A stretch of 64,000 nucleotides of DNA from Phoronis australis (GCA_002633005.1 NMRA01000641.1:69306-133305); one strand, 5' to 3'; positions 33,685 to 46,401 are shown, counted from the stretch's first letter. Made by a program: numbers and translations. The notes: generated by a model not told the origin, from the letters alone.

Positions 33685-34362
33685 TTAGTTGAGTTTAAGG
33701 CTCTTCTCCCGGCAGCGTATAATGAACGTTCTCAGGTTGGCATCATGTTCGGCTGCATCGCGGCCATAGATTACAAGATCATCTGCTATACGCAGTACAT
33801 CCGGGATTCCGGTGAGGGGTTCTACCATCTTTTTGCCGAATATCTCAGCATGTATCGATAACCCAAATGGAGGACGATTCCACTGGTATCTATCGTCAAA
33901 CCAGGATTGGAACGTGGTCAGTTTACGCGAGGATTCGTCGGGTTGTACATGCCAATAGGCAGACGAGATGTCAACTTTAGTGAAGAGTTTTGCCTGTGAC
34001 AGTAGGTGCATGTGGTCTTTAAGCACAGATAGAATATAACGTTCACGCTTCAGTGCCTGGTTGAGTTTACCGGAGTCGAGGCATATACGTAGTTGACCGT
34101 TTTTCTTCTCAGCTACTACCATTTGGCTGACTCAGGGATTAGGTTCGTTGACTGGCGAGTTGACATTACGTTTTGTCAGACGGTCTAGTTCAACTTTGAG
34201 TTTGGGTCTGCATGATGGTCGTTCTTTGCGAGCAGGCATGACCACAGGGCGGATCCACTTCGAGGTGGACTTCTCCAGCCAAAGTGCCAAGACCCTCGTC
34301 AAATACATCGGAGAACTCATTCGTGAGTGACACTTGGTTAACACGCTCAAAGTTTTCCTCAT
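33685..34362 (-). pseudogene. Gypsy reverse transcriptase
   Basis: Two segments, 34362-34132 and 34122-33685, separated by a stop near 34132. The first holds the approach to RT (CRPKLKVELDRLTKRN). The second holds KNGQLRICLDSGKLNQAL, TKVDISSAYWHV and the catalytic box as RIADDLVIYG. The polymerase motifs are largely kept. Inactivation is by stops and by the insertions downstream. Confidence 0.8.
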
Positions 34363-34593
34363 TCACCGAGATTTGGAGAGATACACTGAGTATCAGTGAG
34401 GGAAGTGAAGTCTTTTTGTAACATCAGGAACGGTACAGAGTATTTGTGTTACGTCTGAGAATTGTGCAATGTGAGTCTAAGAGAACCAAGAGGTGGATGG
34501 ATTCGATGTCTTTCTTCCACATGGTAAGTGTCTCTTCTGTAGGTTCTGTTTGTACCTTGGTGACGTATTTCACAGGCGGAGTCCGAATCATGT

Positions 34594-36885
34594 AAACACT
34601 GATAAATTCGTATTTTAATGACGTTCGACATGCAATGAAATTACTGTGTCATTGAAAATGTGTGAAATACGTAAATTAACATCCACTTATAATAGAATGA
34701 GAATGAAAATCTGTCAGTGAGTTTTAATCAATATTAAAATGTATTTGCTTTCATTCTCTTGAAGCTCCCATCAAAGGCCATCATGGTTTTGTTTCATGTT
34801 TTGAGTTCTTAATAAGACAAATGGTCGACCGTTCCTTATTACATTTCATACCTCCATGGACTATAAAATTTTAAAGAATACTCCTGGGGGCTCAGACGGG
34901 AGTTACCCCCGGTGCCAGCAAAGGGAGGAGTACAAACCAGGTAAAAACCAGTTGGGCGTCAAATGGGTGTTGACTCCCTCTCAGGGGGTACATGGGACGA
35001 GTGCTAACGAGTAAAAACCAATGGGGTATGCCACATGAGTGTTGAGTTCCTTCCATCGTCACAAATTTTGGTTGCTCTCCTGACCATTGACAACATGCGA
35101 TGAGGTGGTTATAAGATTTGGCCCTCGATTTGTGCATGACCCCCAAGGACATTTTGTAATGACCGGTGGCCATGCTCCTGTGGTTATGTCAGTGCCGTCT
35201 TGGGTATTTTCCAACTTTTCATTACATTTTGATCCCACCTTACTGCTGGTTTCATATCCACCCAACAATTTCGCATGTGTTCCCTATTCAATGCACTAGG
35301 CTACTAGCAATGTTTTGTGCAGTGGGTGTTCCACAAGTAAGAAGAAGAAAGCAAGGAAATTCATCACTATCACAGCATTGTAATCCATTCTGGTGCAAGC
35401 TCACATATAATTTAGAATATTTCATAGTGATATGCTGGTTCAGGGTAAACTTCCCACTCTCCCACTATAATCACCAATAGTAACAAGTTAGTTGCTAATC
35501 TGTAGAATAGCTCACAACTTACAAAACGTATTAACATTGAGTATATCATCACTCATAACTAGTCAAAGTTTAAAATGACATGACAAAATATTTTAACAGG
35601 AATCAAAATATTCACTAACCACACAATTTCGTACAAAACTGAACTAAAAAGAATTGGATGACAAGACCAAATTATAATTTCATATACCCACTGTTCCTCT
35701 CCTCAATAACAGTAAATATTTCAGGTAAGTTACAGTTTGACCACGAGATCACATCTGTTACCTAGCCACAACTGGGGCTTAAATTAATCACAATCTCCAA
35801 ACTCGTACAAAATAGGCAACACATATACCATGACAACAAGAAAATCTGACCAACCTTCTCTCTCTCTCTCTATTAATTCACTAGTGAATTAAAGCTATTT
35901 TCACCAAAGAAATACGTTATAAATAAAGCTGAAAACTAATTTACTCATAGAGGTGTTTTTCATCAATAAGCAAACTGTTTCGCATTGCGTAGGGGTGGTT
36001 CGAATTTCTAGAAAGGTGCACTTTTGATATTTTGCAAACGTCGACTCTGTGGAGTTTTCGCTTAATTAGGTGAAGAGAAATTTGTACATACAACGATAAC
36101 TCTTGGCTTTAAGTTCCTGAGATGAGATGGAATTCGTAATACCAGAAATGAGGATGCCGGGACGGTTGTTCGAAAAAATGGAACTCAAATTCAGATGTAA
36201 TGTGGTCCAGAAAGAGAGCGCTCTCGCCTTACCTCCTGCCAAGCTTCCGAATCAAGCGTGCTTAAGTGAATGATTACACCTCATTAGGTGCTGGAACGGA
36301 AATATTTAGTCGGAGAATGACTTGACGAATTTTTTTTATCTTTTGTGTTATTTAAGTTGTGAACAGCCCACTATTTCAAAGGTTCACTGCTCCTAAGGTT
36401 CATCATTCCGAAGGTTCAATAATTCGAAGGTTCACAATTCCAGAGGATCACTATTCCGAAAATAAGTACAATTTCGGATTCATGTATAATTTATGTATTT
36501 TACATGCAAAATTAACGATAATTCGGTTATTAGATGCACTGAGTGGTGTACCTGTACCGAAAACAACGCTCGGGTACTAAAACACTTTGAATTTCATGCT
36601 CATGCGAAATTGCCCGCCTGTCTTACGAATACGGAAAAGTGAGTACGTACTTGCATTTATACAATAATATGAAGTAGGAATATTGCTGAATTATCAATCA
36701 CGATACATTCATCAAATCCATGTCAAAATCGGCATCCCATTTCACAGCGCGTCTGAAAAGTTTAGGGCCGCTACGCCTCTTCCTCACCCACCGGAACCAC
36801 GCGCAAGGCCGGGTCGAAACTAAATGTAGTTAGCAGCCCTTTCCCAGCCAGTCTCCACGAAGTAAGAGAGTCCCATACAATCTTA
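34594..36885 (-). repeat. Long unit, copy C, inverted and diverged
   Basis: The reverse complement matches copy B from about 14545 to 17640 with many substitutions and indels. At 36494-36509 it has one uninterrupted TTGCATGTAAAATA where copies A and B carry the Penelope-like insertion, so it preserves the empty site. It contains the 17-bp minisatellite (36368-36462) and no recognisable gene. Similarity ends sharply at 34594 against the gypsy pol and near 36885 in unique sequence. Confidence 0.8.
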
Positions 36886-37142
36886 AATTTAAAACCGCCG
36901 TTCGTTGCCGCAGCCCTGACCGTACCACAGATGTTGTCCCTGCTTGACAATGATTCGTTAGTTAGATTCAAGAATCACGAATGGCAGTGATAGGAAATGA
37001 GCTTATTAATGTCTATCATATTGTTTTAAGAACTACTCTTGCACACTTTTTAAATGGTTACTAAATGGACGCAAATACCATAGTTTATTCGTGTCAGTTC
37101 CGACTCATTAGCAGACAATCAGAGCAATGAACTGTCGGAATT

Positions 37143-37236
37143 GTAGACATTCGAACTTTCGAAGGTAGCGAACTTTCGGAGTACTGAACCTTCAGAGTAG
37201 CGGACCTGCGGAGTAGTGGACCTTCGGAATAATGAC
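37143..37236. repeat. 17-bp minisatellite, separate array
   Basis: Five to six units of the type GAACCTTCGGAGTAGTG, outside the long unit but of the same consensus as the array inside it. Confidence 0.65.
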
Positions 37237-37460
37237 TTGCAACCATGGAAATCTTTACCATCAAGTTTGATGTTTGTATGAAGTTTGCGAGACTGTGCAC
37301 CATTGACACTGATTGACAAGAGATGACTTCATTCGTTGACGTTTTTATTAGGTCTAGACCTAATTTTCCTTATTAATATGAACATGCTCAGTGCAAGAAA
37401 ACACGGTAGTTAAGTGTCGTGTTTTTTAGCGACAACGGAGTACTGCCTAAAGTGGTGAAC

Positions 37461-37760
37461 CAGTGGCGGATTTAGGAGGGGGAGGGGTCAAGGGGGCCAT
37501 GGCCCCCTAAAATTCTCCCAGATACCATTTGTCAGTTTGCTGACTTGCATATGCGCGCATCCAGGGGGGCTCGGGGGGCGAATGCACAATGCATAGGCCT
37601 TGAACAAACCCCGTTTACCGTTTGTTTAGTAATAAGGTCCGCAAACTCAAAAACTGGAGACCCCTGCATCCCTGCATTTTAGGCTGGGTGTGCGCATGTG
37701 CCGAAATTCTGGTTATTCCTGTGCCCTGCCCCCCAACTCAAAATCCTGGATCCGCCTCTG
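37461..37760. mobile_element. TIR transposon, CAGTGGCGGAT family, copy 2
   Basis: 300 bp, begins CAGTGGCGGATTTAGGAGGGG and ends CTGGATCCGCCTCTG. A perfect 5-bp duplication TGAAC flanks it (37456-37460, 37761-37765). It is the longest of the three copies, with extra internal sequence around 37550-37720. Confidence 0.8.
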
Positions 37761-38000
37761 TGAACTTACCGTCGGCGTGTAGTGAATTAAAAGAATGGAT
37801 GAACAACATATCTGACAAACACTTTCAATTTGAAAAATGCCAGCACTTATCCGTACTGTGCTAGCAAGTATACCAAAATAGCAGACAACAAACCTAATTT
37901 CTACTGTTTTGTTCCTTAATCGATTTTAAGGCATTCACACCGTACTAATTTTTGGGAGCTCTTTCGCTGCTCTATAGCTTAGCTACGTATAAACATTTGC

Positions 38001-38115
38001 TTCTAGACTCCCTTTATGGTTAAGCCACCACACGCGTTCAATGCTGGTGAATAACATGAAGCCTCTCCTGGCCGTATGCACGATCCTGTCATCTACGCAA
38101 TCACCATAGACCAAA
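38001..38115. repeat. Dispersed repeat shared with 58408-58555
   Basis: Matches at TAGCCA/TAAGCCACCACACGCG, GATGAATAACATAAAGCCTC and GATCCTGTCATCTACGCAA, allowing for substitutions. Function unknown. Confidence 0.6.
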
Positions 38116-38756
38116 TTCACGCGGCGGACATTAAAATCCAAAGCGACGCTCAATGCGATAAACAAAGCAGATGTCGACATTGCGTGAGTTAAATGGCCGG
38201 TCTTTCGCGTCCAACCTGGATATTAAATCTTAAAAATGTGTCGATAATTAACAACAGAGACGTAGAAAATACATTAGAGAACAAGTTAATGCACCAAAGA
38301 GCTGTCTGACGAAAGGGTATCAGTTTTTTTTTTCTGAAAACTAGGTTCGAAACACAAAAAGTAAATATGGCCAACTTGCGGCGATCGTAGTGTTACGGAT
38401 TAGGTATTAAGGTGAATGCAGGCTTACGTTTCCTCTTTTAAATTGGTTGATAAAGCTTTCTACGCGAACAAGGTCATCTGCTCACATTGTTGACGATTTG
38501 AAGATATATTCAACGGTGGTGGCTATTTTGCTTTGATGTGAAATTAGTCACATCTGGTTTAATTTGTTGATAAAGCATAGCCTACGTTCTGGTGAGGTGA
38601 GGACTACCGAGACTAACAGTTGATGTGTCATTTATCTGAAAGAATGATTTATGTTATTACGTATATTTTTATTGAAATAAGTAACTAGGCTCGTAAATGA
38701 AAATAAAAATTATTTGACCATTAATTATGCTTTCTTCAGTGGTTTTAATAATTCTT

Positions 38757-38910
38757 ACATCTATTTCATGTGTTAGGTTTCAAATATCAATCTGGACCAA
38801 GTTGAATTTTAAAATTAAAACACCTAATTCGTTCGTCCAAAGCATAAAGCTCAATTTCAGTTAAATGGACAGAGCAAGCATAGTTATCATGTTTCTTCTG
38901 GGGAAATGAG
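38757..38910. repeat. Dispersed repeat shared with 58062-58380
   Basis: Near-identical over ATCTATTTCATGTGTTA, CCAAGTTGAATTTTAAAATT and GCAAGCATAGTTATCATG. This copy lacks the 161-bp transposon present in the 58-kb copy and so shows the empty target site. Confidence 0.8.
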
Positions 38911-39266
38911 GTGCCTAGCCGTGCCTTCTGAGACGGGAATAGGGCCGACATTCGGCCCCAAAATCGAAGGATTGAGGGCCCTGTCCTTTTTGGAAAGAAA
39001 AATGCATCATGTTTCGGCCCGTAGTCATGAAAACACAGCCTAGCTGACCGACGATTCTCCGGTTGTTCCTATGCTTGGCAACAGAGATGCGACAAAATAG
39101 GATCTAACATTTCGAAAACATTTATAAGTTTTACACGGACATATTTTCTTTCGTCGCGGCGTATGGTAACGACCCAAAGCTTCCGAATCACAACGTCCTT
39201 TGGGATTGTAAAACAGACAGTTGAATGTCCTTATTTTTTTTAGCCGTTCGCGGAATACACTGAACT

Positions 39267-39827
39267 ATGATGATAAGCTAACAAAGCCATCGTAGCGAGC
39301 CTCGTTTTGGAACGCTCCTCCTGTCGGGGTGAATTAGGTCTATTCGGGCGAAGTTGGCCTGGTATGGCCTGATGATTATGTGAAGTGCTTTAAATTGGAA
39401 GCAAATTCAAAATTAGTACTTAGTTATCATTGTAGTTAGTAGTACCAGTACCTAAAACAAATTTGCTGTTCATTATATCCTATACCTTATCTTTAACGGA
39501 TAGGCTAAGGTTGGACCCGTAGCCAAGGGGGGGGGGGTAAAACCCANATGATGATAAGCTAACAAAGCCATCGTAGCGAGCCTCGTTTTGGAACGCTCCT
39601 CCTGTCGGGGTGAATTAGGTCTATTCGGGCGAAGTTGGCCTGGTATGGCCTGATGATTATGTGAAGTGCTTTAAATTGGAAGTAAATTCAAAATTAGTAC
39701 TTAGTTATCATTGTAGTTAGTAGTACCAGTACCTAAAACAAATTTGCTGTTCATTATATCCTATACCTTATCTTTAACGGATAGGCTAAGGTTGGACCCG
39801 TAGCCAAGGGGGGGGGGGTAAAACCCA
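39267..39827. other. Unmerged contig overlap around unknown base 39547
   Basis: 280 bp at 39267-39546 reappear at 39548-39827 with one substitution seen. The single n between them shows two contig ends that overlap but were not joined. One copy should be removed when reading the biology. Confidence 0.85.
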
Positions 39828-40123
39828 CCCCCTTGACTACGGGCCTGTGTTTGCACTGCATTCCATACCAGCTTCTTTTTCATACGAGCATTCATGAACA
39901 TAGGCTCCTCGAAGTGACGAGAGCATAACTTGCAGTTCTTGGACACTAGGCTGCATTTCTATTCTGCTCCCTTCGCCATTGTTCTCGGGCTTCGTACTTG
40001 ACCGTTGCTTATTCGCTACTTGGCGGCGCTAGTAGTAGCGAACTCATAAGTAAACACTCCTATTGGACTACGCTCCTTGGTCTCATGCAACAAAACTCAA
40101 AATTCGAATTTATTACATAAAGA

Positions 40124-40191
40124 CATGGGCTGTGCAGTACTGAAATAAGTGGCGACTATAGTCCCCCACCCCCTATGGTGCGCCGCCCATG
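40124..40191. mobile_element. 68-bp MITE, monomer of the 28923 family
   Basis: Starts CATGGGCTGTGCAGTACTG and ends GGTGCGCCGCCCATG. It corresponds to one unit of the 144-bp dimer at 28923-29066. Confidence 0.75.
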
Positions 40192-40479
40192 CAAGATTAT
40201 TTTTCAAAAGGGTTAAAATACATTAAACGATTTTAACGACAGTCCCATGCCTGACACTGAATAATTACAATACAGAGACAAAATCGACGACAGTGAAGCA
40301 TGAATCACAATGAAATGCCCAAAGTTTAACTAAGAATTACACTGATTTTATCTCAGACAACACTTCAACAGTTGTCCGAAGTTTTTTCATGAAAATCTTC
40401 AATTTGTTACGTGAATGTGCCTTTCTTTTGCATATCGGTGAAATCTCTCTGTTCAACCACGTGCGTTAAGTCTAAAAGG

Positions 40480-40625
40480 AAAGGGACTCAGCGACGTAAT
40501 AACATTATGAAATATGTGAAAAGCGCAAAAATAACTCTATTGCCACAGGTCGTTGGTCGAGGGGGTCGTGGGTCGAGGGGTTGTTTGTCCAGGTGTCTTG
40601 GGTCGAGGAGCGTGAGGGCGGAGCT
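40480..40625. repeat. Repeat with G-rich variable array, copy 1
   Basis: A leader (GACTCAGCGACGTAATAACA, AAGCGCAAAAATA) is followed by GGTCG-rich units of the type GGGTCGAGGGGGTCGTG at 40548-40620. The same leader-plus-array is present inverted at 57290-57445. G runs are spaced so that quadruplex formation is possible. Confidence 0.7.
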
Positions 40626-41009
40626 GTTTTAGAACAACCCATAAAGAAGTTGTTAAAGTCGTGAAGTATTAATGTTCTATCAATTGTTTTTTCTGTTTGT
40701 TTTGCTATATATTCGGGTAATTTGGTAGACTTGTTTTTCATTTTGAAAATGCTCTTGATCACATTTTTTGTGTTGCTGGAATAAATTGAAATGTCAAGGA
40801 AAGAAACTCATACTTATTTTTTAAGTGTTTGACTTCTGAAATTGAAGTGGAAAGCTAGTGTAGAAATGTCTCTTGTAAAGTTGGTGTAGAATCCTCATTT
40901 CGTGGAAGAAGTACGATAAAAAGTGGCCAAACTGTTTTGATAGGTTTTCATTTATTGTCAACAATTTTGAGTCGATGGGTGTTTGTTACATTTATGTTGA
41001 ACTACATGT

Positions 41010-41247
41010 GTTTTATATGGGTGTATCATTAGCCGAGGTTGATGCGCCTGTTTTATACGGGTGTATCATTAGCCGAGGTTGATGCACCTGTTTTATATGG
41101 GTGTATCATTAGCCGATGTTGATGCGCCTGTTTATATGGGTGTATTATTAGCCGAGGTTGATGCGCCTGTTTTATATGGATGTATCATTAGCCGATGTTG
41201 ATGCGCCTGTTTATATGGATGTATCATTAGCCGAGGTTGATGCGCCG
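41010..41247. repeat. 40-bp minisatellite, six units
   Basis: Units start at 41010, 41050, 41090, 41130, 41169 and 41209, each GTTTTATATGGGTGTATCATT followed by AGCCGAGGTTGATGCGCCT. Lengths alternate between 40 and 39. In the 39-bp units one frame encodes a 13-residue repeat (YMDVSLAEVDAPV), but the 40-bp units break it, so protein coding is unlikely. Confidence 0.9.
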
Positions 41248-42064
41248 TCTGAGAATTTTCAAGAGGCCGAACATATTCAAACAACACACTTAGGTTATCT
41301 CAAACCTTATTTTGTGGCCTCCATTCTAACTCGTATATCAAACAACTAAGCTTTGTCTACTAGTAAAAGTATATATTTTCTGAAAGAAAAAAGGTCAGGA
41401 AATATAAAATTATGTTTTGCACTTAGGTGCCATTACTATTATTACGTTAACACCTTATTAAGTCAAAATTTCATTTTCAAGAAAGGTACATTCAAAGCAA
41501 AATAACCCCTCAGTCGATTTTAATGAAACCTTTTTTTAAGGAATTTTCGATTAGTCTTTTCGATTGGTTTCTATGACAAATCAACACGCGAAACGTAAGG
41601 TATTTTTGTAAAAAATAGAAGTCGTATTCGTCTTTGTTACAGTACGCAAAAACTAGGCTTTCATATCAAAAATCCTAAAAGAATATTTGAGATTGATGAA
41701 TAAATATTACGTTTGGAAAGTTTCAGCGAAATCCACCAAGCCGTTTTCGAAATCTCGTATTCCTACCTTCAAATATAGTCGATTTGTGGCACCAGCGGCA
41801 CCTTCAAAACCAAAGTTGAGAAACACCGGCGAGGTCGTTTCTACTCATGTCTATTGGATATTATTAGTCGGAGATACGCATTTTTAATTTTTTGCTAAGG
41901 TGCTAGGTTTATTTATGAATGTTAGGTTTCTTTATGAATATTAATACCACTAATTTCTTATGAAAATTTTCTAATCAAATGCCCAATGTATGAAAAGTAA
42001 ATAACAATAACCTTCTCATATTTTGTATTCCTTATTTGTTTTATGGTGTATTCTATTATGTTGT

Positions 42065-42122
42065 GGTCTCCCTCCATTTCTCCATCCCTCCCTCACTCTC
42101 TCTCGCTGCCTTCCTCCCTCCT
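42065..42122. repeat. CT-rich simple repeat
   Basis: Pyrimidine tract built of CCCT and CTCT units. Confidence 0.8.
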
Positions 42123-43754
42123 TCACGTATCTTAAGTTTGCACAAAAGAATAATGGAAAATTTCAAAAATAATTTCCAGCTCGATTTAAAGTAAAAAAGA
42201 ATAGACCGCAGGCCCTCACGTCTCGAAAAGTGTGCGAGCGTGTGTAGTGCGTGTGCGCACTTGTATGAATGAGTCATCAGCTATGTTTCTTCTTCATTTG
42301 TATGCAATATTCGTGACAAAAATCTATCATGGTCAAAAAAAGAAAACCATTGTTTTTGTGATTTTATTCTAGCAGCCAGTATTTATTGAAGCATTTCTGT
42401 TGCACTAGCAGTATTTATTGAAGCAAGCGCAACGGTGCCATTTTTATCAATATCCGATGGAACAGTGATTTGCAATGCAGATGCTGGCACTTCAAATCAA
42501 GTTCCAATAGAACAGTGGTTTGCAATGCAGAGGTATGCGGCTCAAATGAAAACCAGATATCAATCAGTTTTCAATTCAGTGAACAGAAATCGTGTGCAAC
42601 GAAGAAATCCAATGCCAATACTAGAGGCAGCCTCGTCCCCAAACCTCAAGATGGTGCTGATGGGTTTTGAGGCCTGGTTATGGCAATGAGCTCCTGGTAT
42701 AGCTCATTGGTTATTGGAAATGAAATGTGTCAGAATTCTGACACAATTTTTTTCGGAAATTACCGGAATATCACGAGTAATATAATTTTAAAAATTTCTG
42801 CAGTTTTATACAAAAATGAAAACTTACAGTATGTTTAGCAATTTAGGTCCAAATTATTGAAAAAATGCTTTATTTTGATTCGAAAACAGATTAATTTCTC
42901 TGATGCCATTAATAAAAAAGAATTGAAAATAAGTACGGGAACAACCTTTATTTCAAACACTAACCAAAACAACGCCTTCTGCTTCGTGAATGGCAGCAAC
43001 AACGCCTGTGAAAATAGATAAAGTTTGCCTTTGTTTTAAGGACGTCAAGGCAGCACCCGATTATTGCGTAGAAGGTACTTCTCACAACCAAGTCTCAAAT
43101 GGCTAAACCAATTAGCGCCATCTTGAGGCTTGGGGGCGAGAGTGTACTAGAGGCCCTTGGTCTTACTGACATGACGTCTCCAAGATATTGAGAAGTGATT
43201 TCTAATCTGTGATAAATGATCAAGTGTTTGATGGCCAGGTTTTGATCAACGTGTCGGCAAATTAGTAGTCAACCACGCGTGTGTGTTGATGTGTGTAAAA
43301 CAATATTTATTAGTTCATTGATTGATTAATTGACTTAATAATCACTGTTAGTTATTCAATGTAGTCAACTTTCACCAAAATTGTAAAGTCAATAACTACA
43401 AGTATTCGGTTGCTTTCTCTATTTACAGACAAGGTCGTCGACTCAGTTGCCTTCTCTATTTGTTGATAAGACACTTAAAGAAGTGGACTGTTCTGATGTT
43501 TTTGTATAAAGATTCTGGTTCCGTTATTTTCAATAGTTATGAACACATCAATTGAATATATCATAAAGTTATACCTGTACATTGAGCAAATTTAAGTCCT
43601 AGGAATTTAAAGTTCAGTAACACTAGATTGTAGCGGTCGTTTTTTTTGGTACGCCATTAGATTTTTTGCAAATTTCGACTTAACAATTTTACATTATATT
43701 CTGTTTTGAAAGAACGTAATTTGTGGATATACTTTAGGTTTTACAAGAGTGAAA

Positions 43755-43860
43755 AGGAAAGACTATACTAAATATCGCCAGTCCGCCAGATGTCGTTTCG
43801 CTGTAGCCAGCGCTAGTCTCCTGCACAGACCCACGAGATTGGTTGGGGTCTGCTACAGGG
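43755..43860. repeat. LTR-like fragment shared with 55910-55960
   Basis: CGCCAGTCCGCCAGATGTCG followed by TTTCGCTGTAGCCAGCGC matches 55921-55960 closely. The second site lies just downstream of a gypsy-like pol, where an LTR is expected, so this one may be a solo LTR remnant. Confidence 0.45.
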
Positions 43861-44179
43861 CACTTTTCCATCTCCATTCTTGGATTATCATTGGCTGTTA
43901 CAATTTCAAGAAACAGGGCATTCTATTGGTCAGTTGTATAATAGGTCAAACCAGTTCACCAACATGGCGACTTCCAGTAAAAGAATGTCGATGGATTTAC
44001 AGCTGATTAAATCTCTCTGTTTTCATCGAACACCCGCATTTCAAAGCTAACGAGCCAAGGAACACATCACCAGTAACGCATACGAAACATTTTATGATAC
44101 TTTTCTTGTATACTATGCTGGATTCTGAAATAATGTGATTTTTTACGAAATAATTTTTGAAGGCATTACCTGCCATAGC

Positions 44180-44960
44180 CAGCCAGCTGTATGAAGACTG
44201 TCGTCAAAATACAGCTTGGTACCACTTACCACTGTGTGTATTTCTTCCGTAGACCTCGAAATTGCACACAGTCAGGGTAGTTCTGGTTGTCACCTCGCCG
44301 TGAAACTTGTATCAACATGTAAAGCTAAAGACCGGATGGGGTGCATGCAAAATCTGGGAATCAATCGACACTCACCTTGCCCGTTACAGCCATTTAAGTG
44401 AAAAACAATGCAATAAACATCATTTTCTTGCGCAACTCTCTGTCTTTTCTAACAATGAAAAGTATGTCGTCGTTTTGAAAACAGTACGCTCGTGTCACGC
44501 GCACGCGCCATTTCCTAAATTTTTGCGACATCTCTCGGGAGATGATGATAGCTTGGCGGCAGCAAAATTTCTTCTGAAATTCAGTTTTTCGGTATCAAAA
44601 TTCTAAAAGCTTATAATGAAGTGAAACCAGTTCCGATAACTTGTTGTGACGTGTACGCAACCTCGTGAAAGAAGAACAGTTGATTGAAGAATCGTCGAAA
44701 AGAGAAACTGGCCAATAGGTGACGCAATATTTCATGGCACCGAAAGCCGTCGCCAAAAATCGCTCCATAACTTTAGCAGCAGACTAAGGGTAGAACGCCA
44801 TTTTTCCCAACACCGTTAAATAATTTAATTTACTAAATGAAGACTGTAGTTTTTAATGACACTAATTTTGTGTCACATTTTATCTTACCACTTTTTTACC
44901 CACATCGGTGCAAATATAAATATACAGCTTTGTACCAAGGCTATACCTGCCATTACCATT
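44180..44960. repeat. Dispersed 800-bp repeat, copy 2
   Basis: Counterpart of 28140-29110 without the MITE. It lies about 140 bp from a Kolobok copy, as does copy 1 (about 350 bp), though the Kolobok orientation differs. Confidence 0.7.
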
Positions 44961-45097
44961 ACCCCCAGGCATTAGGCCACCCACAACAACAGTCATTTTA
45001 GGCGTACTAAAGCACCGAATAGCGGGAAAGGACTAGCTGAGAGCGTCGCGGCCACGGGAGATTGTCTTGATCTTTTTAGAGCACACCCTCTGGTATG

Positions 45098-46038
45098 TTA
45101 AAGGAGCATGCCACCCAAAGAACAACCTAATTTTTATCAATTTAGATCGCGTAGTTCTATTCCATAACGACACGTACGGTTACGTTACCTAACACCTGAC
45201 GGCAGACGGAGGTGTTGAAATTATCCAATGACGTCTTCGGTTTCACACGCAGTCTGTTCAGCAGTTCACAACACGGGTTACTGGTGTCAGCTTATCACTT
45301 GAAGTCATCGTTTAACAAAAATCATTCATCAAACTTCGATGTAAAACCCTTAAAAATACACCGAGTTCTTATAAAAACGTGTTGTTTTATTTCGCTCTTA
45401 CGGATTTATTGGTATTTGGACACACCGTAGCCTACAAAGTTCGGCAGGTCATTTGTTCCTTAGCAGGAGTTTGGGGTCTGTTCGGAGATAATTTCGAAGT
45501 ATTTTCCGTGAGATACAGACAGGAGAACCTAGATCTGTGTTGTTTAGACTTGTGATTTTTTGCGTTCTAAACACAAAACGCTTGTTATCCTAGCCAGTGG
45601 CTCGGAGCCCGATCAGGCCCGTCGGACAACGGAACGTATGGAGTTATTTGGTAAGCCGGCATTCGTCAGGCACTGTCGACGTCTGCAGGCCACAGACACG
45701 GAGATGTTTCATCATACTTGCTATTTACAGCGTACATTTCATTGTTGGCTACCATGAGCCACTTCTTAAGCATTTCGGACTGTCGAGGAAGTAAAAAAAC
45801 GACATACCCGCTTTTCTCACAGCTGCTTAGTTCGGACAAGCGGGAACGATGCACCGCAACATAGCGGCATTCACTCTGCATATGAACCACTGACGTCGCT
45901 AGCTTCGTTTCTCACCTTCCTCACAGGTTAACGCGACACCTCTTGGTAAGGTAAGTCGACCGTATGCGAGGCGATGTGGATATAGACCGATTAAGACGGC
46001 AAAAAAGACTAATTAAATCGGGTGGCATTCTCCTTTAA
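45098..46038. mobile_element. Kolobok-like DNA transposon, copy B
   Basis: 941 bp with both ends preserved: TTAAAGGAGCATGCCACCC and GGGTGGCATTCTCCTTTAA, TTAA on each side. The minus strand at 45890-45666 keeps a THAP-like stretch with stops (EMLKKWLMVANNE). Shorter than copy A by about 360 bp through internal deletions. Confidence 0.82.
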
Positions 46039-46401
46039 CCTGTTCATGTGCGTTATATAAGTTGAAGTGAATGCCGTGAAAGTTGAACTAGTGGGTCAGA
46101 TAAGGATGTATATGCTGTCATTGTCATATAGCCTAATACACTGGCATACTTGTCACTTCTAACAGAAGTTCGGAGCATAAAAGTACAGTCAATGGTCCTA
46201 AACATGCAAACATTAATCAGTCTGGCAATAGTTTTATAATGATTGATATAATTGCTTTTGGCGGTGCCATTCAGCAGTGCCTTTGACTGCCATCGTATAG
46301 TCATACGGAGTATTCAATTATTTCGGAGGTTGTTTGTTGCTATGAAATTATGATTATACCCACCCCTTTCTATAATCAGCAAGATAAAACCTCACCCTTT
46401 T

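Larger units (their letters stand above)
30178..34593 (-). mobile_element. Degenerate Ty3/gypsy pol with standard domain order
   Basis: On the minus strand the order is pre-RT (34362), RT, RNase H (33625-33158), integrase (about 32900 to 30178), the usual gypsy arrangement and the reverse of that at 1-4386. It is cut by a 1,692-bp TIR element inside integrase (30828-32519), bounded on its 3' side by a truncated Kolobok copy, and on its 5' side by the inverted long unit at 34594. LTRs and gag are missing. The family is related to, but clearly distinct from, the one at 59956-64000. Confidence 0.8.

Noticed and set aside
41010-41247. CRISPR-like array
   Set aside because: Units are contiguous with no unique spacers, and the sequence is eukaryotic.
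41158-41349. Repeat protein encoded by the 40-bp minisatellite
   Set aside because: Most units are 40 bp and shift the frame. Only two adjacent units keep it open.
42435-42689. An 84-residue frame with a short internal duplication (AACAGTGxTTTGCAATGCAG)
   Set aside because: No motif, no splice or promoter context, and the duplication is at nucleotide level. Likely chance.
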